Notes: generated by a model from the sequence alone, not told the origin. A stretch of DNA of 64,000 nt from Lactarius indigo (GCA_025766275.1 JAFKAC010000002.1:744001-808000), one strand, 5' to 3'. Shown: positions 34,906 to 47,443, numbered from the stretch's first letter. Numbers and translations are program-made.

Positions 34906-37704
34906 ATGTTGTTCAAACACGCCACCTCTTTCAACATGCCCTCTTTCAACCCAACGCGTTTTAACTCACACTCTCTCATGGAGCCGTCTCTTCTAGTTTC
35001 GGCCACACCTCCTGTGATGTCGGACCCAGGTGTTCAGTTTGAGGGTCTGGGGGCTGTGCAATCACCAGAACAATCCACGCGTCTGGCACTGACCATTCAA
35101 TGTGAACGTGAACGCTGCAAAAAGGAGTTCTCACAAATGTTAGCAAGGAAGGTAAAGGTACGAGAGGCTAACAGGACGATAACGGAGATGCTGGTCTGTC
35201 CAGATTGTTACAGCTACTATCGGACCAAGTCCTCCACCACTTCACTAAACCGCAAGTACCTCATTTTCTTTTTAAATATAACACTAAAGCCATCACATAG
35301 AAGCCACTCGGATTCACTCTGTCAACTTTGAACAAATTCGAAGGGATGTAGCTGCGTCTCAAAGGGGTGCGTACATTCACACCTTTCCTCGGGCATGCTT
35401 ATACCTTTCGCTGATATCTTTAATTAGGTAACCAATCCCAAGTTAGGCCAGTAGACAAGTCAGGAAGACCGGGACTGGGACAACGCAACACTACCCCTGC
35501 CAATGGGTCCCACCATTCGACCTCACTTCAAAAATTGATCCCAACGGGCTGGGCACCAGGACCAGTAGGTGAGGGTGCGCCATTTGAGCTCCCTCCTCTC
35601 GAAATCGCCATCCCAAAGGAGTTCACGGCCCCTCTTGCACTCCAACATTATGAGGCTGTGCGTAATCAGCTTCGTGAGCGGATTCGTGCTGGTGGACAGG
35701 ATGCCATCACAGTAATCCTCAATGGAAGACTGACGGCACAGCAGCCTGGACGAATCCAGCCTTTCGTCATTCATGTATGTCGGTTGTTTTGTGACGCTAT
35801 TGCTGACTTATGCTGACTACTTTCAAGTGTGACACAATAGCATATGTTCCGATCCGAATTAGTCACGAAAACCTCCAACGCCTCCTCCTCAATGCCTTTC
35901 TATCGGATTGGCTCAAGGAGTTTAAGGGTTTCCCTCTCAATATGGAACACATCGAATCAGTCCGGCTGAAAAGGGGTAACAATGGTATACATCTTGACAA
36001 CAAAGAACATGCAATTCTCGAGTACTGTCTCAACTCCGGTGGACCCAAAACCAACTTAAGGTCAAGGTCTCTCGCAACCCAACTAGATGTCATGCTGGTT
36101 ATCAATGTGGACCACTACAAGAAAGCGAAGGCCCATCAGGACTTCCAGGAGCAACTTGAAGCTAGCACACAGTTCAAGGATCAAGAATCTGTACGCTTTT
36201 TTTTATGGCCTCTATTTTTGTTCTCATATCTCCGCAGTCATCTGACTCTGAGTCAGAATCAAAGTCAACGCTTCTTGTCTCACGCACAAAATCTGGTCTT
36301 GACTCTCGGGTCACACCGTCACAAGTCAATACACGTCTGCACACCCGTCCCAAGCCCCGTCCAATATTTGGCAAGAAACGGAAAATATCTGAAGAGCAAG
36401 TTAAAGAGGTATCCAGCTCACAGAAGCGTACACGGAGTGATAAGTTCTGTGATTCACATCCTGTGTCACCTTCTGTGGAAGATATCCGACAAGCACTTAT
36501 CGCCCAACATGAGCCACAGCCTGCTGCTATTAATGGCCTTCGTACGTGTTCTTACTATGGCCTTATCTGCTGACATGATCAAGACACAATTTTAGTCAAT
36601 ACAGTGTCATATCCGATACTATTTTGGTTGTGTCCCACCAAACCATTAAGATCACTTATCTTAGCACAAAGCGTCACCGACTCCGGATTTGGGGAATGGA
36701 TGCACAAGGCTCAGCCTCAAAATGGGTTTGTCCTCTTTAATATGGCTCAAAAACTACAATACGGTGCTTTCAAGTCCATGAAAGAAGGGAAAATAGACCT
36801 TACAGGGCCATCCCCATTTCCGACTGCTTCAGTCGCGCTTAAGCAACCCTACTTGTCGAACCACAGCCACACCTCAGATGTGTCATCATCTGTGGCCCTG
36901 ACACTCTCCCTCTCTCCAGATGAGCAAATTAGGGACCTGGCTGCCGACGCACTTTCCATTCAGTGGGCAGATTCACTGCTTGAAGACGTTTACAGCTTTA
37001 TGGCTTCATATCACCAGAGTCACAATGTTACCTGTCCGGTGACAATTCCCCAGTTTCGATTTGTCAAGTCGGGCTTGGCAATCACCAATGTAGCACCTGC
37101 ACAAAAGGAGGTGTATCTAGTCAAAGAGCTGATTCATTCCTCCGAAGATGGACCCTGGAGGAAGTATATTAATAATGGATCCTCGTATCCACTCCACTTT
37201 GATGATAGTGAGAATTGCCACCGTGCCGATTTTCTCGCTTTTTGCCAGCATGTGCAGTACTGGAGAACAGGCTGCCAGGCATTCACTTCGGATTTTCAGG
37301 GTGAGGGATTTTCCGACTCGTTGATTATGCACAGCTGACAACACCTTGGACGACGCTAGGGGGTGATACCCTCCTGACAGACCCACAGATCATCACACAT
37401 CCGTGAGGAACTCTCTCTTCATATCTACTGACTTCTTCTTATTTGATGCCCAGTGACCTAGGGCACAAATTGTTCAGCAAAGGCAATGTTCGGGGAACAC
37501 ATCGCGATTTTGAGAAGGAGCACCAGTGCAATGTTATCTGCAAGTTTTTTGAGGTGCCGACTTCGTACGACCAGCAGGTGTGTTGCCCATTCCGAATATT
37601 TCTTACTATATGAATACTGAGCACTGGTAAACTAGCCCAAGCGTGTCCCGGGACTGCATATCCTTCTCAACCCCGAAAGCGACGGCCTGGATATATCTCT
37701 GTAG
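34906..37704 (+). CDS. alpha-type (MHCK/EF2K-like) protein kinase with N-terminal Cys cluster, element cargo
   Basis: About ten exons join in phase to a stop at 37704. The N-terminal region has CERERCKK and LVCPDCYSYY, a CxxxxC...CxxC arrangement that looks zinc-binding. A middle region follows (IAYVPIRISHENLQRLLLNA, LKEFKGFPLNMEHIESVRL), then a Ser-rich, basic linker (KPRPIFGKKRKI). The C-terminal kinase part includes SGFGEWMHKAQ, KEVYLVKELIHSSEDGPWRK, CQAFTSDFQG, GDTLLTDPQIITHP, LFSKGNVRGTHRDF, and the zinc-coordinating end HQCNVICKFFEVP. The QG...LTDPQI...GN...HxCNxxC series is diagnostic of alpha-kinases. The start is chosen at the first ATG in frame; 34978 is an alternative. It lies inside the TIR-bounded element with the integrase. 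Confidence 0.8.
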
Positions 37705-38667
37705 CGTACCCACTTCCAACTTACTTTTAAACCTACACTAGTTACTCCTTAGTTAAAGCAAACAAACAAACTCGGATTTGGATGTATATATATAATACAT
37801 GGGAAGTTGATGAGCCATCTCCTTCGCTCCCGGGAAGGACACAAAAATGCGAACACAAGCGTAAACTGCTAAAGGACGAGGAAGCCGAGACGAGGACGAG
37901 CTGGCCGACTTTACGATACGAGTGTTCCGGTGCCGTTGAGTGGCATGACCTCAAGAATCACACAAGCGAACAGGAGAAAATCCGGTCTATTCAACAGCAG
38001 CGGCTTAGATACAGTTGGACCAGTAGCCACCACAGAAAGGAATATGGTAGAAGGTATGGTAAAAAGAGGGAGATGTGGCATAGGAAACGAGTTGAGACGC
38101 TGAGACGATCGAAACATAGCAGTGAGACACGAAATCGTGGGGGTAAGGTAGCGTGAGGGCTGAGAGAGAGAGAGAAAGGAGCTAAGACAATGTCATTGTA
38201 ATGAACGGAGGCCGGCGTTGCGGCCGACGACAGCGTACACCCTAAATTGTTATTATAAGATTAGTAGTACCTAGTGAACAGGGGTGACGCACGAGGATGC
38301 GCAGCTTGTTTGCAAGTAGCCTAGGGGGCTGGCTTGCGGAGGAATCGTCGTCGTCGAGTTGCGTGGTTGTGAGGGAGAGAGCAATGGTGTGGCGAGGAGA
38401 GAGTGTGCATGCGTGGATGGGAAGAGCGACGGGAAAAGCGATCGATGGCAAGGTGCGTGCTGGTGCTGTGCCATGGGAACCCAAGACCGCATTGCCGGTG
38501 TGTGCACGACACGAAAGTGTACTGGGTATTGTTACTGGGTGTCAGTGACAGACCGCCCGGCTTAGATCGTGTGGAATATTACGCACCTTGGACAAAGATG
38601 GGCACAGGTCTCAGCTATGACCCGTCTGTACCTATGTGCCGGAATAAAAAAAGTTCAAAAAAAAACA
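37705..38667. other. element interior, no gene seen
   Basis: No domain is recognised on either strand. A short GA-rich repeat lies at about 38160-38180. The right TIR begins at 38668. Confidence 0.45.
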
Positions 38668-39419
38668 GGGCAGTTAGTATAGGAGGGGCACGCACCAGGG
38701 AAAAAGGGAGCGAGCGACGGGCTGCCAGCCCTGAGTTCAAGACGACGCACGGACCCTCACTACAGTTGCACGTGCAGCGATGTGACCGAGTCACAATAGA
38801 GGGACGAAAAGGAATTGCCAGAGTCCCGGGAATATGGTGATATTGAGAATGATTATGTAATTACATAATCCAAATGATAGTGGCGATACCGGGAGTAAGG
38901 CTATCGAATCGGCTATTTGATCTGCGAAGCGGAGTTTTGAATATTCGTTTCGCGATATTCAATATGGACCTGCTCACTCCTGCTTGCCATAAAGTTGACT
39001 TGATTGTTATCGCAAATTGTATTAAGACAATGGAATCATTTGTCGACCTCTCCTTATGTGTCTGGAAATTATAAATACAAATACTCAAACAATTAGATAT
39101 TAGTCCCTTGATCAAGTGAGCTCTAATTATTTCCAAGTTTATTTAAACTTGATTGTTATTGTTGGCTGGTGGCATAAAATTAAGTTTAAATAAACTTGGA
39201 AATAATCAGAGCTCACTTGAGCAAGGGACTAATATCTAATTGTTTGAGTATTTTTATTTATAATTGTCAGACACATAAGGAGATGTCTACAAATGATTCC
39301 ATTGTCTTAATATAATTTGCGATAACAATCAAGTTGACTTAGTGGTCAATATATTGGACATTAATTGATCCCTCAGTTGACTATAAGCAGACTTTGCTTA
39401 CCCGCTCCTGCCCGCCGTG
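38668..39419 (-). repeat. right terminal inverted repeat, interrupted by a MITE
   Basis: Inverted partner of 29396-29790. The inner part is 38668-39000 and the outer part about 39332-39419; a 331-bp hAT-like MITE sits between them. The shared 20-bp palindrome lies at 38852-38871. Confidence 0.88.
39001..39331. mobile_element. hAT-like fold-back MITE nested in the right TIR
   Basis: Perfect terminal repeats TGATTGTTATCGC / GCGATAACAATCA bound 331 bp. Each arm is about 150 bp and complements the other nearly throughout, with a small central loop (about 39157-39177), so the unit can fold back on itself. The flanking octamer AGTTGACT occurs at 38993-39000 and 39332-39339, an 8-bp target duplication typical of hAT elements. 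There is no coding capacity. Confidence 0.88.
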
Positions 39420-39850
39420 TGTGGGCCCGGGCATAAGATGCTGATGGAGGCAGGTTACTGCCGTAGCGAAGGTCTTCACGTGACTAGCCCTGCCGGGCCG
39501 TTACTACTAGTAGCGCTTTACTGGATTACCAGTGGCCGCAGCGGGGTTTTGTGTCTCTTTCTTAATATTACACGGTGAGTAAGTCAACGTGTATATCAAA
39601 TGCAGATTTAGAGGAGAAGAAAAATACTTCTCGACTCCCGGGACTGCACTCTATGGCCCCGCACAAACCGCTTCTCGTATCTGCAGTCGCTGGCATGTCC
39701 GGAACGTGTAGCTAGCGCTTAAGTCACGGTATCCTTCCGTGGGAGTTGTGATTGGTTATCGTTATCCGATGCCAGGTCGTGCATAACTGCCTGTGTACCG
39801 TAACTTCTTTCACTACCTCGACCTGCTGAGTCGACATCAACAGTCTCGTA

Positions 39851-42800
39851 ATGGCACACTATGACACTTTTCGCGAGCAACTCGCAATCGCACATCCCGC
39901 TTTCGGTCACGCCCTCTGGGAGCCAGACCCTGGACAGTATCCTACCGTTCAGGTTGGTGACGTTGGTTTCATTCGCGACGGCAAATTCCACCGCCTATTC
40001 AATGCACTGCTCCCCGCGAACCATCCGTCTCATCAAAGCCGCGGTACACCGGAATATCACGAACCACTTCAGCTCCGCTTGCGAGATCATATCGACCATG
40101 GGACCCTCAGTCCCAACAATTTCTACTCTTATGGGGTCAACGTGGTGTCTGGTGGATTAAAGGTCCTCGCCGCAGGGTATTCGAATCGCACATTCAAGGT
40201 TTAGCCACACTAACAGTTCTTCAGGGCCGGCTCTGCAAAGGTCGAGTTTTCATTCACAAAGAAGCAGGGTGCCGTATTGTCCCTTCCAGTCACCGCTCGA
40301 CGTGAGGACACAATCTCTCTGGGTCATTTTCGCAAATGGATTGCTAGGAACATCGACTCTTGGTTTGCTTTCGCGCACGAGCTTGGAACGGGGGTAGAGA
40401 TGGAGGATATAGTTTTAGTCACAGGGTGTCATCGCACAAAATCTTGGACCAATACCGTTCTCAACGAGGTTCAGACGAATGTGCAGTTATCTCTTGGGGT
40501 AGAAGTCGGCGCTTCGGGTGCTAGCGTCAAGTGGGACCGTTCCGATCTCCAGATTCAAGGTGCAACGGTTAGTCATGGCCCAAATGGCGAGGTATGTGTC
40601 GTACTGTACTGCAAGGGCCAACGGATACTGAAAAAATTCGACATGTTCCCTTAGGACTTACCTGAGAGTCAATGCATATTTATCCGAGGTTTCCGTGTCA
40701 AACGTTATTTCGGCCTAGTTTCTCGGATCAAAGCAGCGGCAGGACCCAAGCCAGATACACGTAGGGACGGCCGCGAGCCAGATCCTCTGCACGTACTATT
40801 AGAATATATCGCCAAAGTGAGCGCTACCGATTTATACCGTCCTCACTACATGATCGCGTTAATTCTAACGTGGATGGTGCAGCGTGTGCCACATTGCGAC
40901 ATGGCCCTCGTTCACGACGATGACTTAAAACAGATTCTGGGAGCCGGCGATAGGACTGTGAATGAGGATCTTTTATAAGTATTATTTATTATTTACTCCA
41001 TCTTGTCCAGCCCCTGGAAACCCTCCAACCATATGCGATGATGGATTACCTCGAAAGATCGAAACCCGAGATTGGGGCCACGGCCATGTCCAGTGAGCAC
41101 CTGCCGGCATAATGATACTTTCTAATACTAAAACTGCTCGCACAAAAGACCCTTTACCCGCCGACGATCAAAGTCCAAGAACAAAAACTGTGGCGATGCT
41201 TTCCGAACAGCTCAAAAGTTTGGGTGAGCCTCCCTGCATTTCTCGGCGGTGGTATTGCTTAGCTGGGATGGACCGCTACGACAAACCCTCCGGCCTCTTT
41301 TCTGTTACTTTCCCACAGCATTTGAAACATCTATCAGCGACATCGTCAAGACAGTCGAGCGGTCAGTACTACCCCGTTCGTAACACGAGTCGCTTATACT
41401 CACTCAAGTGATGTAGATTCCGTATCCTGGTGGTCGGTCGGGTCGGTCACTTTCTGACGTTTCTCCTCGTCCCACCGATACTCATCGTCATCAGTCTGGT
41501 GTTGGAAAGTCGTCGCTGATTAATTATGTATTCGGTATCAATGACGCGGTAAAAGGTTGTTATGACTTATTAACCAAAACTAATCGCGTTCTGTTGTAGA
41601 GTGTTGCGCACCACAAACCCGGAGAATCCGATATCCAGCAAGAATTTGTATCACCAGAGAACCAATATTTCGTGCTACACGATTCCAAAGGCTTCGAACC
41701 CGGAGATTCCTCCAATTACGAGACTGTACGTACATTTATCGAGCAAGGATCACAACCGCACCTGCCTCTGAAAGACCGGATCCATGGCCTATGGTGCGTA
41801 TATTTCTCTTAGAGCCTACCACTATTCCTCTGATCGGTATCAGGCTCTGCGTAGATACACCAACAGCCGGCGGCCGAGTATTCGAGAGAGGAGAGGAATA
41901 TTTGCTTGAATTTGCCCATAAAATCAAAAGTGCGTTGTCGACTCCCGCTTTTCTGCATATAAACCCACTAGTGATTATCAATAAGTTCCTGTTGTGCTGG
42001 TCTTCACTCAGTACGACCGACTAGTAAGGACAAAGAAAGCCGAGTTAAGAGAGAGATATAAAAATATGGACGAAACTTCTCTGCGTAGTCAGAGTGAGAA
42101 GGACGCTACCACCGCGTTCAAAGAATGTCTACAGTCCCTCCAGCGTATATTGGCTCGCCTAAAGGTCCCGATGCCGCATTGTGCCAGAGTTTCAGGTATG
42201 TTTCGTGGGCACTGCACTATCTGGTATTGACCGCTCGCTAGTTCGTAAGGGCTATCATGAAAGTGTTTCGACCCTTGTGGAAAGTACTCGGGATGTCGTG
42301 AGGGACCGACTCGGAGGTGATGCTTGGATAATGTGGTCGATAGCGCAACGGGCAAGTTCCTCAGTCAAAATCGAGGCTTGCGTTACGTAGGTTGCATCCA
42401 AATTTTTGGGTTCATATGGTTTATTAACGTCTACTCTCCTCTGAAAAGCAAGGGAATGAGTCGTATGTACCACAGCCGTTCGTCTCCGCGTTGTATAACG
42501 CCATTTCAGATTATAACCATTCCCTTCCTGGCGGTATGCCTGGATCCGAGCGGTTGTTACTCCGCGACTGCCTTGAGAAAGTCCACAGAGATATCATTAC
42601 TTGTTGGAACTTCAAGGGCGAGGTGCTCCTCTTCCGTGACTTCGACTTACACCTGCTCGACTTACGTTTTCGTCGTTAGGTTCTCAAGAGCAAGGAATTC
42701 GAAAAACTGATGCTACGTCTTGCTCAAGATTTTCAGACTGGTCCCGGTGCCTAGTATGTGCTTACATTGGATGCACACCGCCCGATGGGTTTTGATGATC

Positions 42801-43237
42801 CTCTCAGCCACTCAAACATTGATTTGATTTCTCAATTCGTGGCCCTTGTCACTCCCGCCTCCCCTCCAGTTCAGCCGCTCGACTCTATCTTAGGCTTAAT
42901 GCCTAACTTTATGCAGCGGTTTTCGACAGCCGTTGTGGAAAATACGTGCGCATGGGTGTCTATTCGTGCGATCTGATACTCACTGATGGTCACTAGGTCT
43001 TGGATGCAGAGTTTCCTAATGACTTACACCGTGGATCTCGTCTCCGTTTTGAGAAACCTCTTTGACACCACACGCACGGCGACCTGGGATGGAGTACAAG
43101 AAGCCTATGGTACCTACGAACGATCCGGCTCTCGTCAAAATCTCCACGACCGCATTCTTTCAAACATACCGCGGGGCGGACACGGCCTAAAGGAAGACGA
43201 CATGAATGGGATATTTCGTGTGTTATTCGCGATGTGA
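39851..43237 (+). CDS. YDTF-P-loop GTPase fusion, copy C
   Basis: Exons 39851-40176, 40225-40591, 40655-40816, 40883-40957, 41011-41092 and 41149-41223 encode the YDTF part (YDTFREQLAIAHPAFGHALW, FIRDGKFHRLFNALLPANHP, EMEDIVLVTGCHRTKSW, QCIFIRGFRVKR, DPLHVLLEYIAK, CDMALVHDDDLKQILGAGD, MLSEQLKSL). A phase-1 intron then leads into FETSISDIVKTVERFRILVV. The G domain has GRSGVGKSS (Walker A, about 41490), HDSKGF (DxxG), and TQYD as the base-recognition motif. RDVVRDRLGGDAWIMWSIAQ, LRDCLEKVHRDIITCWNF and the C-terminal LMTYTVDLVSVLRNLFD follow. It lacks the small exon boundary before RDPLHV seen in other copies (in-frame deletion). The role is unknown; related GTPases elsewhere act in defence or at membranes (inference). 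The mobile element ends 430 bp upstream. Confidence 0.75.
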
Positions 43238-43763
43238 TGCCAGTGTAAGATCGGGATGTCTCTTTCGAACTAGTCCCACTGTGGTGTCTTTGCTTGTAGT
43301 TCCATATACTGTATTTGGTATGGTTGGGTATAGTAACCAGACTGGTAGCGACTGAGTCCCAACAGCGAGAGAAGCAGCACGGCCCAGTCATGGCCTGGCG
43401 CCTGCGCTGCACAATGACGACCAGGAAAGGACGGCCCGAGGGGCCGTCCAGCGATGGCCAGTTGATCTCACCCATAACTTGAACTTGAACGTCCTGTATC
43501 CCAATACAGTTCCCCACCCCCCTTTTAAACCAGGCTTAAGAATAAAAAGACTTCCCAACCCGCTGGTCTGCCATTTATAGCTTCACACCAACTGCGTCTT
43601 GTACTGCAGTCATGTCCAGAACATGCACCAAGCGCTTATCCTTCGGTGGAAGTTGCACCGTGATTGGTTATCGTTATCCGATTGGGCTGTGCATAACTGC
43701 CAGTGTGCCGTAACTTCCTTTATTACCTCGACCTGTTGAGTCGACCTCACTGGCAATTTAACA

Positions 43764-46700
43764 ATGGCAGCTATAGCACACTATAACACTTTTCGCGAGC
43801 AACTCGCAATCGCACATCCCGCTTTCGGTCACGCCCTCTGGGAGCCAGACCCTGGAGAATACTCTCCCGCTCAGGTTGGTGACGTTGGTTTCATTCGCGA
43901 CGGCAAATTCCATCGCCTATTCAATGCTCTGCTCCCCGCGGACGATCCGTCTCATGAAAGCCGTGGTACACCACCATATCATGAACCACTTCAGCTCCGC
44001 TTGCGAGATCATATCGACCGGGGGACCCTCAGTCCCAACAATTTCTACTCTTACGGGGTCAACGTAGTATCTGGTGGATTAGAAGTACTCGCTACAGGGT
44101 ATTCGACACGTTCTAAGTTTAGTCACGTCTTTGACAGTTCTTCAGGGCCGGCACGGCGAATGTCTCGTTTTCATGCACAAAGAAGCAAGGTGCCGTATTG
44201 TCCCTTCCAGTCACCGCTCGACGTGAGGACACTCTCCTTCGGGGTCATTTTCGCAAATGGATTACTAGCCATATCGACTCTTGGTATGCCTTCGCGCACG
44301 AGCTTGGAACTGGGATAGAGATGGAGGACATAGTTCTAGTCACAGGGTGTCACCGCACAAGATCATGGACTAATACCGCTTTCAACGAGACTCAGACGAA
44401 TGCACAGTTATCTCTTGGGGTTGAAGTCGGTTCTTCTGGTGGTAGCGTCAATTGGCGAGTTTCGAACCTCCGGATTCAAGGGGCAGTGCTTGGTCATGGC
44501 CCAAACGGCGACGTACGTGTGACGCATATTGCGAAGACCAACGGACACCGAAGAGATCTGACGTGCTCCCTTACTGTAGAACTTGCCTGAGAATCAATGC
44601 ATATTTATCCGAGGATTTCGGATCAAACGTATCTTTTTCGGGATAATTCCGCGGATCAGAGCGGCAGCGGAACCCGAGCCAGATACACATGGGGACGACC
44701 GTGAGTCGGAAAGGGAAGTTGTCCAGATACCCAGTGCTGCCGAGGTGAGACGACACCTTTTTGACTTCCTGGTATTCATTCTACTTTCAAAGTACCGGGA
44801 TCCTCTGCACGTGCTATTAGAATATATCGCCAAAGTGAGCGCTATCGATCCATGCCCTGCCTTCGCTGCGTGGCCGTGTTAATTCTAAGGTGGACGGTGC
44901 AGCATGCGCCACCTGGTTGCGATCTGGCCTTGATCCACGATGACGACTTGGAACGAATTCTGGGAGCCGGCGATAGGACTGTGAGTGAGGATCGTGTATA
45001 AGCATTATTATTGATACCACCATGCCCATAGTCCATAGAATCCCTCCAACCGGATGTGATGATGGATTACCTCGAAAGGTCGAAACCTGAGATTGGGGTC
45101 CTGTCCGGTGAGCCCCCGCCAGTATCATTATACTCCGCTTTCATAGTAAACCTGCTCGCACAAAAGATCCTCAATCCGCCGACGACCAAAGTCCAAGGTC
45201 AAATACTGTGGCGATGCTTTCCGAGCAGCTCAAAAGTTTGGGTGAGCCCCCACACATTTCTCGGCAGGGGTATCGCTTAGCTTGGACGGCCCGGATCACT
45301 ACGACAGACCCTCCGGCCTCCGTTCCGTTAATTTCCCACTATCCCACCCCAAATGATCAGTCTAGGTGAGCTACTTGACCCTTACCTCTTTATTGTAGGT
45401 ACACTCCGGAGACTCGCACCCCCACATGCCTGTTCAGAGCTTGGACACCCGCGTGATGCCTTCGCGCGTCATTAAGCTAATGTGTTATGTTTCTAGCACT
45501 GGTCCATCTGCCACAGAATTTGAAACCTCTATCGATGACATCGTCAAGACAGTTGAGCGGTCAGTGCCCAGTCGTGACCCGAGTCGTTTACACTCACCCA
45601 AGTAATTTAGATTCCGTATCCTGGTGGTCGGTCGGGTAGGTTCCCTTTTGTTGTTTCGACTCATTCTCTCAACGCTCATCACCATTAGTCTGGAGTTGGA
45701 AAATCGTCGCTGATTAACTGTGTATTCGGTATCAACAACGCGGTAATAGGTTGTCATACCGGGCTAACCAAAACTAATCGCGTTCTGTTGTAGAGTGTTG
45801 CGCACTACAAACCCGGAGAATCCGATATCCAGCAAGAGTTTGTATCACCGGAGAATCAATATTTCGTTCTACATGATTCCAAAGGCTTCGAACCCGGGGA
45901 TCTCTCCAACTTCCAGACCGTGCGTGCATTTATCGAGCAGCGATCACTAGAGCACTTGCCTTTAAAAGACCGGGTCCATGGCCTATGGTGCGTATGTTTC
46001 TCATGGAGCCTACCACTATTCCTCTAATCCCTATCAGGCTCTGCGTAGAGACGCCAACAGCCGGCGGCCGGGTGTTTGAGAAAGGAGACGAGTATTTACT
46101 CAAATTTGCCTATGAAATCCAAAGTGCGTTGTTGACTCCCGTTTCGCCGCATATCAATTCACCGGCGATTGTCAATAAGTCCCTGTTGTGCTGGTCTTCA
46201 CTCAGTACGACCGACTAGTACGGTCAAAGAAAGCCGAATTGCAGGAGGACTATGAAAATATGGACGAAACTTCTCTGCGTAATCGTAGTGAGAAGGACGC
46301 TATCACCGCGTTCAATAAATGTCTACAGTCCCTCCAGCGTACATTGGATCGCCTAGGTATCCCGATGCCGTATTGTGCCAGAGTTTCAGGTATGTTTCGT
46401 GGGCACTGCACTCTCTGGTATTGATTACTTGCTAGTTCGCCAGGGCTATCGAGAAAGTATTTCAGCCCTTGTGGAAGGAACTCGGGATGTCGTGAGGGAC
46501 CGACTCAGAGGTGATGCTTGGATAATGTGGTCGATAGCGCAACGGGCAAGTCGCTCGGTCAAAGTCGATGCTTGCGCCACGTACGTTTCATCCTCCTGGA
46601 TTCATACGGCTTGTTGACGTCCACTCCCCTCTGAAAAGTAAGGGAATGAGCCGTATGTACCACAGCTACCTATCTCTGCGCTGTATACCGATTAACGCCA

Positions 46701-47443
46701 TTTCAGATTATAACCATTCCCTTCTTGGCGGAGTGCCTGGATCCGAGCGGTTGTTACTCCGCGACTGCCTTGAGAAAGTCCACAGGGATATCATTACTTG
46801 TTGGAACTTCAAGGGCGAGGTGCTCCTCTACCGTGATTCCAAGTTACGTCTGTTCGACTTATGTCCTCGTCTCTAGGTACTCGACAGTAAAGAATTTGCG
46901 CTCTTGATGTTACGTCTTGTTCAAGATGTTCAAACTGAGCCCAGTGCCTAGTATGTCCTGACTCGGGATGCACACCACCAGATGGGTTTTGATGATCCTC
47001 CCAGCCACTCAAACATTGATTTGGTTTCTCAAATTTCTCAATTCGTGGCCCTCGTCAATTCCGCATCCCCACCCGTTCAGCCACTCGAGTCCATCCTAGG
47101 CTTTACGCCGGACTTTGTGCAGTGGTTTTCGACAGCAGTTGTGGAAAATACGTGCGCATCGGTGTCTGTTCGTACGCTCTGATACTTATTGATGGTGGTT
47201 AGATCTTGGTCGCAGCACTTCCTAATGACTTACACCGTGGATCTCGTCTCTGTATCGAGAATGCTTTTTGACACCACGCTCATACCAACCTGGGATGGAG
47301 TACGAGAGGCATATGGGACCTACGAACTATCTGGTTCTCGTAAAAATCTCCACGACCACATTCTTTCAAACACCGCGTCGGGTGGACACCCCCTAACGAA
47401 AGGCGAGATGGATGGGATGATTCGTGTATTGCTAGCGGGGTAA
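43764..47443 (+). CDS. YDTF-P-loop GTPase fusion, copy D
   Basis: A tandem paralogue of copy C with the same architecture and a similar promoter. YDTF part: HYNTFREQLAIAHPAFGHAL, FIRDGKFHRLFNALLPADDP, EMEDIVLVTGCHRTRSW, QCIFIRGFRIKR, KYRDPLHVLLEYIAK, CDLALIHDDDLERILGAGD, MMDYLERSKPEIGVLSG. GTPase part: FETSIDDIVKTVERFRILVV, GRSGVGKSS, HDSKGFEPGD, FTQYDRLVRSKKAELQEDYE, RDVVRDRLRGDAWIMWSIAQ, and a C-terminal membrane-helix-like LMTYTVDLVSVSRMLFD. The intron before the GTPase (about 45243-45496) still holds degraded copies of the exon that leads to the zinc finger or NLR in sister genes. Exon 2 has a possible indel in the short segment before 44150. Function is unknown. Confidence 0.73.

Larger units (their letters stand above)
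29396..39419. mobile_element. ~10.0-kb DNA element with long TIRs, rve integrase and alpha-kinase
   Basis: Inverted ends start CACGGCGGGCAGGAGCGGG at 29396 and, reversed, end at 39419. The flanking trinucleotide TGT occurs on both sides (29393-29395 and 39420-39422), a possible 3-bp target duplication. The TIRs run inwards to 29790 and 38668, about 395 bp on the left. The right arm is split by a MITE at 39001-39331. Inside, all on the plus strand, are an intact integrase gene, captured host gene fragments, and an intact alpha-kinase gene. Intact genes and well-matched TIRs suggest recent activity. CAC ends with a 3-bp duplication recall CACTA/Plavaka elements, but the only transposase-like gene is of retroviral-integrase type. 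I do not recognise a named family. Confidence 0.85.

Noticed and set aside
29465..38997. AAGTTG flanking the inner inverted repeats as a 6-bp target duplication of a Polinton-like element
   Set aside because: The inverted similarity continues outward past this point on both sides (29396-29470 against about 39340-39419) once the MITE is removed, so the true ends are CACGG... and AAGTTG is internal.
29396..39419. Helitron or Starship identity for the large element
   Set aside because: It has long inverted repeats and a DDE integrase; no Rep/helicase and no DUF3435 tyrosine recombinase was seen.
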